From Caldifarciminota bacterium (GTDB lineage Bacteria; Hydrothermota; Tepidihabitantia; B3-TA06), in contig WJJO01000021.1 in the NCBI GenBank assembly GCA_014729665.1, forward strand, positions 1 to 10,811: a stretch of 10,811 nucleotides of DNA, read 5' to 3'. Numbering within the stretch: the first letter of the stretch is position 1; each line of letters starts with the position of its first letter. Shown here one piece after another: positions 6,888-10,811 of this stretch. Below the pieces are notes generated by a model, which saw only the letters and a list, made by a program, of their open reading frames with translations, had not been told where the DNA came from and searched no databases. Position numbers and translations under genes: made by a program.

Positions 6888-7502
6888 GTGCCTTTGATAG
6901 GGTTAACTCAACGGATAGAGAACCTTTTGACATTCCTGGAGATACAGGGCGTACGGACCGTGCTGCAGATTGGTGCGGAGTCCGGGGAATCGGTGGAAAT
7001 CTTCTCCTCTAAAGGCTTCGATGTTACGGTTTTTTCACTGGATTCCGGAAGATCGGCTGAAATATCAAACAAGCTGGATGAAAAGAACCTGAAAGCCAAT
7101 CTGATAAATATTCCTTCACAGATAAAGATAAGCTACTACGATTTTGCTCTCGCCTACAACAACATATACAAAAGGACGCATCAGGAACTGAGGGACAGAC
7201 TGACGGTCTTTCTGGCGTATCTCAAGGAGGACGGTTTCTTTTACCTGACCCTTGCATCGACCCGTAACTCCAACTACGGAAAAGGAAAAGAAGTCGAGAA
7301 GAATACCTATGAGTCCGGAGGCAAAATCACCCATTACTGCGACGCGGTAGAGATAGTGAACCTTTTCAGGCACGTGGAGATAATCGACCTCAGAAACGAG
7401 GAGCAGGAGGAACCGGGAAGCTTTCACTGGCACGTTCTCGGCCGCAACCGCGATCCGTATCCGCCAGAAGAAGAGGAAGCATCAACGGCTGAGGACGAGT
7501 AA
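6888..7502 (+). CDS. Class I SAM-methyltransferase-like protein with degenerate motif I
   Basis: 204-aa protein with Rossmann-type features. VLQIGAESGES (25-35) sits where methyltransferases have the VLDxGCGxG SAM loop. FDVTVFSLD (44-52) matches the strand ending in the ribose-binding acidic residue. YYDFALAYNNIYKRTH (83-98) matches motif IV. LKEDGFFYLTLAST (112-125) matches the post-IV strand. YGKGKEVEKNTY (130-141), an ITHYCD segment (147-152) and a late FHWHVLGRN recall a subgroup of small methyltransferases. The SAM loop lacks the usual D/E-x-G-x-G pattern, so catalysis is uncertain. The C-terminus is a run of acidic residues (PPEEEEASTAEDE). GTG start at 6888 is preceded by GGGGGGTG at 6875-6882 as ribosome binding site. 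Substrate unknown. Confidence 0.65.
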   Translation: MPLIGLTQRIENLLTFLEIQGVRTVLQIGAESGESVEIFSSKGFDVTVFSLDSGRSAEISNKLDEKNLKANLINIPSQIKISYYDFALAYNNIYKRTHQELRDRLTVFLAYLKEDGFFYLTLASTRNSNYGKGKEVEKNTYESGGKITHYCDAVEIVNLFRHVEIIDLRNEEQEEPGSFHWHVLGRNRDPYPPEEEEASTAEDE

Positions 7503-7644
7503 GTCTTAATTCCCTTAACATTCATCCGTGAGGTTCCATGTCAGATATTAATAGATGTCATGTGGCTATATTTTTCGATTGAAACCCGAAAAAGTATTGT
7601 CAGGTGTAAAAAGAACTGCCAACCTTCACAGATATAAAAGCGTC

Positions 7645-7666
7645 TAAAGATTGTATTAAATCTTTA
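7645..7666. promoter_or_regulatory. 8-bp inverted repeat upstream of the DUF5916-type gene
   Basis: TAAAGATT (7645-7652) and AATCTTTA (7659-7666) are exact reverse complements with a 6-base spacer. It lies 27 bases before the ATG at 7694. It could be an operator or a 5' UTR hairpin. No convincing -35/-10 pair was found in 7503-7693. Confidence 0.4.
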
Positions 7667-7693
7667 TGAATCCTTTCTGGAGTCGGAGGCTGC

Positions 7694-8356
7694 ATGAGCT
7701 TTTTTATAGTGTTCTTCCTTTTTTTACAACCTGACGGCGAAGCCGTAGCTGTGGATGCAAGCGAATCAGCGGGAAGATCGGTTGAAGCGGCTTACGTCGA
7801 AGCGCCGCCCGTAATCGACGGTATCCTCGACGAGGCATGCTGGCAGAATAACCCCGGTTTTGCAGATTTCTACGAAAGCTGGCCCGTGCTGTGCGATTCT
7901 GCATCCGAGGATACAAGGGTTGTGGTTCTATACGACGAGAAGTTCCTTTACATGGGATTCTTCTGTTACTACTCGGAACCGGACCAGGTGGTTGCATGGC
8001 TGGTTCCACGCGAATCGGTAGGCGACGGTGACGATATCACGATAACGATAGACACATATAACGACGATAGAAACGGATTCCGCTTCGCGTTCAACCCCCT
8101 GGGAAACCAGAGGGACTCGTATCTCTCGCACGGCGGCAGCTGGCAGGATAACTCCTGGGACGGGGTCTGGTACGTCGAAACCTCAATCGAGGAGTACGGG
8201 TGGTTCGCGGAGATAGCCATCCCGTCAAGACCCTCCGGTTCAAACCAGGGCAGGAACAGAACTGGGGCTTATGTATTTCCCGATGGCTGGATAACAAGTA
8301 CGAAAGGGTTATGTGGGCGGATTACAAACCGGAGGATTTCGGTCAGGGAACCATGA
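7694..8356 (+). CDS. DUF5916-type outer-membrane protein, N-terminal fragment (frameshifted gene)
   Basis: N-terminal part of a ~750-aa protein whose remainder lies in another frame (8224-9945). After a short hydrophobic N-terminus (FFIVFFLFL, with no basic residues before it, so a weak signal peptide) comes a CBM9-like domain. PPVIDGILDEACW is at 38-50, followed by DDITITIDTYNDDRNGFRFAFNPLGNQRD. The domain runs up to GWFAEIAIP. After Ile176 (codon 8219-8221) the family sequence continues in frame 1 as VKTLRFKPGQ, so residues from there to 8356 are out-of-frame. ATG 7694 has GGAGG at 7685-7689, and an in-frame TGA at 7667 leaves no upstream start. Family members combine this domain with a C-terminal barrel in the outer membrane; they are often annotated as carbohydrate-binding, but the ligand is unknown. 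Confidence 0.75.
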   Translation: MSFFIVFFLFLQPDGEAVAVDASESAGRSVEAAYVEAPPVIDGILDEACWQNNPGFADFYESWPVLCDSASEDTRVVVLYDEKFLYMGFFCYYSEPDQVVAWLVPRESVGDGDDITITIDTYNDDRNGFRFAFNPLGNQRDSYLSHGGSWQDNSWDGVWYVETSIEEYGWFAEIAIPSRPSGSNQGRNRTGAYVFPDGWITSTKGLCGRITNRRISVREP

Positions 8357-9945
8357 TCGAAAGATTCGGCACCCTCACAGGCATCCGGGGGGTTAAGCCG
8401 GGACTTCACATGGAGTTTTTGCCGCATCTTACCCAGACCATGTACATGAAGAATCCATACCCTGACAGTGCAGGATTCGAAGACATCTCTCTGGTACCCT
8501 GGGATAATGGAGTCATAGGCCTTGATTACAAGTACATCGTTGCTACCAATCTTACCCTTGACGTAACTACATTCCCGGACTACGGTCAGATAGAGGTGGA
8601 CCCCGAGCAGATTAACCTTTCCCAGTACGAGATGTGGCTCTCCGAGCGACGTCCGTTCTTTACCGAGGGAGCCTCAATATTCGGGTTTCCGTATTTCAGC
8701 CTCGTATATACAAGAAGGATAGGAAAGAGGCTGGATGACGGGACAGAGGTACCGATATACGGAGGCGGTAAGTTTACCGGAAAAGTCGGAGGTACTGAAA
8801 TTGGCGTTCTGGAAGCCCTGACAGGACAGGCTTCCTACACCGACTGGTACGGTCAGGATCAGACAGAACCTTCCTATATTTACTCTATCCTGCGGCTGAC
8901 CCAGGACGTCCTCGAACGTTCGAAGATTGGAGTAATAGCCACTTCGCGTGACCGGGTTCAGGGTCCTTACGAGGCGGATCATGTGGTGGGGGCGGACGCA
9001 GACCTGCATTTCGGCGACCACTGGGGGATTTTCGGCTCATATGCGCGGACGCTGTATACGGATACCGCAGGGACGCCTGACTCCATGATGCGCAGGGGCG
9101 GAGACATGGCTGCTATAAACATTCACCGGGACGGTCTCTTGAGTTACTCCGCGGACGTCACTTATACCGACAGCCTTGCCGACGTTAACGCGGCAGGAAT
9201 AATGAGCGATCCGGGATGGATTGGAACCAGCTTTGATGTCGAGTATCAGACTTCCTGGAACGATAAGTGGCTGCGTTTCCTTTCTACAGGTATCTATCCA
9301 CACGTCAGCAGGCGGCTGGAGGACACGCTGTGGTCCTACTCCGTGTTCGCTCGTGGCTCTGTAACACTTGCCAACAACTGGACGGTCTGGGGCGACGGTT
9401 CCGCAGGCTACAGATACGTATGGCAGGAGGACCGCCAGCGTTTGTCAAGCAGTGCAGGGGCAGGCTTTGCGTCAAACTCTGCCAAGAGATTCTACGGGGG
9501 AGTTAACTTCAACTACAGGGACCAGTACGTCTATTCAAACTACATTCCTCAGTACTATGGCCATGTAGTATCGGCAAACCCGAACTTCGGTCTAAGGATT
9601 GCAAAGAACCTGCTTGTTACCGGATACGCCTCGTTCCGCAGGGTTCTTTATGAGGACTGGAGACCTGATACCCTGATATATCCAGACGTGATGTGGACTG
9701 CAGGCGAGGGTATACGCTATACGGCTACGAGACGTCTCAGCTTCAGGTTAAATGCCCAGCAGAACACCGATGCCGAAAGATACAGTCAGCAGCTTCTCAT
9801 GACCTGGGAGATAGCGCCCTTAAGCTACCTTTACCTCGCATCCTCCCTCGACCTCGAAGGTGATCCTGAGACCACGAATCCGTTCTACGTGAACGCCAGT
9901 GAGTTTAATGTCTACGGCAAAATAGTGTACCTATTCAGAATTTAG
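8200..9945 (+). CDS. DUF5916-type outer-membrane protein, C-terminal barrel part (frameshifted gene)
   Basis: Continuation of the 7694 gene in frame 1. The true coding part begins at about 8224 (VKTLRFKPGQEQNWG); the ATG at 8200 is internal to the frame-2 segment and has no ribosome binding site of its own. Family hallmarks follow: FGTLTGIRGVKPG, then GLDYKYIVATNLTLDVT, then PDYGQIEVDPEQINLSQYE. RPFFTEGASIF and YTRRIGKR come next. The rest is a long run of amphipathic beta strands, ending NVYGKIVYLFRI, the barrel-closing C-terminal strand with an aromatic near the end. Joined to the first fragment, the length (~750 aa) is normal for the family. The single-base discrepancy near 8221-8223 is either a real inactivating mutation or a sequence or assembly error. 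The rest shows no decay, which favours a recent event or an error. Confidence 0.8.
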   Translation: MVRGDSHPVKTLRFKPGQEQNWGLCISRWLDNKYERVMWADYKPEDFGQGTMIERFGTLTGIRGVKPGLHMEFLPHLTQTMYMKNPYPDSAGFEDISLVPWDNGVIGLDYKYIVATNLTLDVTTFPDYGQIEVDPEQINLSQYEMWLSERRPFFTEGASIFGFPYFSLVYTRRIGKRLDDGTEVPIYGGGKFTGKVGGTEIGVLEALTGQASYTDWYGQDQTEPSYIYSILRLTQDVLERSKIGVIATSRDRVQGPYEADHVVGADADLHFGDHWGIFGSYARTLYTDTAGTPDSMMRRGGDMAAINIHRDGLLSYSADVTYTDSLADVNAAGIMSDPGWIGTSFDVEYQTSWNDKWLRFLSTGIYPHVSRRLEDTLWSYSVFARGSVTLANNWTVWGDGSAGYRYVWQEDRQRLSSSAGAGFASNSAKRFYGGVNFNYRDQYVYSNYIPQYYGHVVSANPNFGLRIAKNLLVTGYASFRRVLYEDWRPDTLIYPDVMWTAGEGIRYTATRRLSFRLNAQQNTDAERYSQQLLMTWEIAPLSYLYLASSLDLEGDPETTNPFYVNASEFNVYGKIVYLFRI

Positions 9946-9950
9946 CGCTC

Positions 9951-9972
9951 CTTTTATCCTATCGGATAAAAG
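9951..9972. terminator. Stem-loop just after the DUF5916-type gene
   Basis: CTTTTATCC (9951-9959) and GGATAAAAG (9964-9972) form a perfect 9-bp stem with loop TATC, starting six bases after the TAG stop. No T-run follows on the plus strand, so termination strength is uncertain. It may act as a 3' stabilising hairpin or together with the next stem. Confidence 0.5.
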
Positions 9973-9989
9973 ATCGCGGATCAATACTG

Positions 9990-10017
9990 AAGTCAACCTT
10001 GTGGTTGGCTTTCATTT
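9990..10017 (+). terminator. Probable intrinsic terminator
   Basis: AAGTCAACC (9990-9998), loop TTGT and GGTTGGCTT (10003-10011) form a 9-bp stem with one G-T pair. It runs into a T-rich tail (TTTCATTT, 10010-10017). Position and form fit a terminator for the barrel gene. Confidence 0.55.
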
Positions 10018-10086
10018 ACGAACCTTAATGAGTTGGATTCCGTCTAATTTGCTGGTAACGGATATGAAATCTTTCAGGTCGGAGGT

Positions 10087-10103
10087 TTAATTGAGTCAAT
10101 TAA
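10087..10103. promoter_or_regulatory. 17-base perfect palindrome after a GGAGG motif
   Basis: TTAATTGA, central G, TCAATTAA: perfectly symmetric about base 10095. It directly follows GGAGGT (10081-10086). It could be an operator or a translation-blocking hairpin. A near copy of its left half with GGAGG occurs at 10644-10658. Confidence 0.45.
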
Positions 10104-10171
10104 TTCTTAAGTTCATCAGATTTACAAAACAGATAAATATTAAGATCCATGATATTATTCAAGACTCCAAG

Positions 10172-10192
10172 CGATTTTACCGGGTAAAATCG
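10172..10192. repeat. Perfect 9-bp stem-loop
   Basis: CGATTTTAC (10172-10180), loop CGG, GTAAAATCG (10184-10192). The sequence continues TTAAGTTTTTATCC, so on the plus strand it has some terminator character. Confidence 0.55.
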
Positions 10193-10211
10193 TTAAGTTT
10201 TTATCCGGGGT

Positions 10212-10242
10212 CCCCAAGGTTTTGTTTCACAAAATCTTGGGG
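10212..10242. repeat. 13-bp stem-loop
   Basis: CCCCAAGGTTTTG (10212-10224), loop TTTCA, CAAAATCTTGGGG (10230-10242), all paired with one G-T. The downstream TGTTAATTTTG is T-rich, so a terminator role is possible. Confidence 0.6.
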
Positions 10243-10281
10243 TGTTAATTTTGTCTCCTTCGTACCCTTCTTATACGGAGC

Positions 10282-10368
10282 GGCCGGCCTCGATGACAGC
10301 CGAAGGTGTTGGTCCTTTCTTGGGTTGAACACATCACCTTGCGAGATTGTGAATACTCGAGGCCGGCC
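10282..10368. repeat. Long nested inverted repeat with 11-bp GGCCGGCCTCG arms
   Basis: GGCCGGCCTCG (10282-10292) and CGAGGCCGGCC (10358-10368) are exact reverse complements 65 bases apart. Inside, AAGGTG (10303-10308) pairs with CACCTT (10335-10340). The right arm runs into TTCTGTTAAGTTGTTTTG. A folded RNA of ~87 nt or a miniature palindromic element would look like this. No family is recognised. Confidence 0.5.
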
Positions 10369-10430
10369 TTCTGTTAAGTTGTTTTGAAGGATGGTTTAAT
10401 CGACAAGTAATATTACCTCCTCCAACTTGA

Positions 10431-10464
10431 TGCCCCCGGCGGCTTTGCCCCGGGGGCAATTTAT
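10431..10464 (+). terminator. GC-rich stem with AT-rich tail, terminator-like
   Basis: TGCCCCCGG (10431-10439) and CCGGGGGCA (10450-10458) pair perfectly with a 10-base loop, followed by ATTTATTA. This is a plausible intrinsic terminator, although the tail is a mixed A/T run. Confidence 0.5.
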
Positions 10465-10466
10465 TA

Positions 10467-10498
10467 CCGGGCAGAATCGCCATAGCGATTCTGTCCGG
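10467..10498. repeat. 14-bp stem-loop
   Basis: CCGGGCAGAATCGC (10467-10480), loop CATA, GCGATTCTGTCCGG (10485-10498), with one G-T pair. It lies nine bases after the previous stem. No T-run follows. Confidence 0.6.
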
Positions 10499-10600
10499 AC
10501 GCCTGAATCTTATGCAGGTTACGATTCCAATAGTCAGCTTTACAGAATCCAGGTTTTCCTCAATATCCGATTGTTATCGAGAGCTTTTGTTAACCAACGC

Positions 10601-10628
10601 TTGATTCCTATCGTCTAAACCTTATAAT
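10601..10628 (+). promoter_or_regulatory. Sigma-70-type promoter
   Basis: TTGATT at 10601-10606, a 16-bp spacer and a perfect TATAAT at 10623-10628. The predicted transcript start is near 10635, upstream of two ribosome binding sites: AGGAGG at 10643-10648 and AAGGAGG at 10717-10723. Confidence 0.65.
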
Positions 10629-10652
10629 ACATCTTAATTCACAGGAGGTTAA

Positions 10653-10706
10653 TTGAGTTTCCTGCTCGTTTTATCTGTAGGTTGCAATGAATTGCGTCTC
10701 AGGTAG
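10653..10706 (+). CDS. Short leader-like ORF, 17 codons
   Basis: A TTG start preceded by AGGAGG (10643-10648) with a 4-base gap, reading MSFLLVLSVGCNELRLR and ending at TAG 10704-10706. It lies downstream of a consensus promoter and ends 25 bases before the next likely start codon (10732). The hydrophobic stretch ending in VGC resembles the end of a lipoprotein signal. It could therefore be a remnant, a regulatory leader peptide, or a chance reading. The stop lies between GTCTC (10696-10700) and GAGAC (10712-10716), a small stem touching the next ribosome binding site. Confidence is low because it is so short. Confidence 0.3.
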   Translation: MSFLLVLSVGCNELRLR

Positions 10707-10731
10707 AGTTAGAGACAAGGAGGATATGAAT

Positions 10732-10811
10732 ATGACTTTACCTGAGAAGGAAGCAATAATCAGGCATCGAGAGCGGCTAATGGTTGAGATGGAGAGAGTA
10801 ATGCGTGGAGA
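10732..10811 (+). CDS. 5' end of an unrecognised gene (cut by window end)
   Basis: ATG at 10732 with AAGGAGG at 10717-10723, eight bases upstream. A second in-frame ATG at 10726 is only two bases from the ribosome binding site and less likely to be the start. The 26 visible residues (beginning MTLPEKEAIIRHRERLM) are rich in Glu and Arg and would form a charged helix. There is no stop before the window edge. The promoter at 10601-10628 would drive it. The family cannot be identified from this length. Confidence 0.55.
   Translation, partial: MTLPEKEAIIRHRERLMVEMERVMRG

Larger units (their letters stand above)
10018..10600. other. Gene-poor region dense in inverted repeats
   Basis: No convincing gene. 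The region holds a 17-base palindrome at 10087-10103 and stem-loops at 10172-10192, 10212-10242, 10282-10368, 10431-10458 and 10467-10498. Open frames through it (10091-10387 and 10427-10618) are produced by the palindromic sequence and have no protein-like composition. The first does begin with GGAGG at 10081-10085 followed by TTG at 10091. I could not recognise a tRNA, a known riboswitch or an IS end. Confidence 0.6.

Noticed and set aside
8200..8223. ATG at 8200 as an independent start for the second DUF5916-type fragment
   Set aside because: It has no ribosome binding site, and the frame-1 residues before 8224 do not match the family while frame 2 does there.
10091..10387. 98-codon open frame starting at TTG after GGAGG
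   Set aside because: The frame crosses three strong stem-loops and the first GGCCGGCC arm. Its translation has no domain-like pattern and no promoter was found. The good GGAGG spacing keeps it worth a note but not an annotation.
10408..10416. TAATATTAC, identical to the rolling-circle origin nonamer of geminiviruses and other CRESS-DNA viruses
   Set aside because: It is not in the loop of a GC-rich stem as real origins are, no Rep gene is visible, and a 9-mer can occur by chance in AT-rich DNA.
10172..10498. Integron attC sites or a CRISPR array as explanation for the stem-loops
   Set aside because: The stems do not share a repeat sequence. The RYYYAAC/GTTRRRY core pairs expected for attC are not placed at the stem ends, and no integrase or cas gene is visible.
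10501..10560. Possible tRNA (GGTTACGATTCC resembles a T-loop)
   Set aside because: No acceptor stem, anticodon arm or CCA-adjacent pairing could be built around it.

Overview
The window comes from a Gram-negative bacterium. Evidence for this is the outer-membrane beta-barrel proteins at both ends of the gene-bearing part and a lipobox lipoprotein. The promoters are housekeeping sigma-70 type (TTGACT/TTGACA with TATAAT-like boxes), not the Bacteroidetes TTTG/TAnnTTTG type. A TGS-ThrRS-uridine kinase fusion and a DUF5916-type barrel protein would fit an FCB-like or candidate-phylum lineage (WOR-3, TA06 or Zixibacteria-like). That placement is a low-confidence inference.

Layout, left to right. 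Bases 1-457 are the 3' end of an outer-membrane barrel gene. A nested CACAGAG inverted repeat and a strong promoter then lead directly into a nucleoside kinase gene at 685-2370. Bases 2371-3015 hold no gene, only small palindromes and repeat fragments. A minus-strand block follows: cysS (6329-4965), deoC (4968-4231, overlapping cysS by ATGA) and an AlkZ/HTH_42-like winged-helix gene (4143-3016). The cysS promoter on the minus strand and a small-lipoprotein promoter on the plus strand diverge around 6336-6479. The plus strand then carries the lipoprotein (6496-6810), a degenerate SAM-methyltransferase-like gene (6888-7502) and a DUF5916-type barrel gene (7694-9945). That last gene is split by an apparent one-base deletion near 8221-8223.

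Bases 9946-10600 have no convincing gene but carry a dense series of perfect or near-perfect stem-loops. A good promoter at 10601-10628 then leads to a 17-codon leader-like ORF and the first 26 codons of an unrecognised gene cut by the window end.

The most notable pattern is promoter geometry. Four promoters were found by eye and all have a 16-bp spacer. Two of them (nucleoside kinase and cysS) place the expected transcription start on or within about 2 bases of the ATG. In both cases an in-frame TAA overlaps the -10 box, so an upstream start is excluded and leaderless mRNAs are predicted. A third (the lipoprotein) leaves a leader of only about 10 nt. Functionally the genes are a mix: nucleoside salvage (uridine kinase-like, DeoC), translation (CysS), a possible DNA glycosylase and envelope proteins. 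No single pathway links them all.
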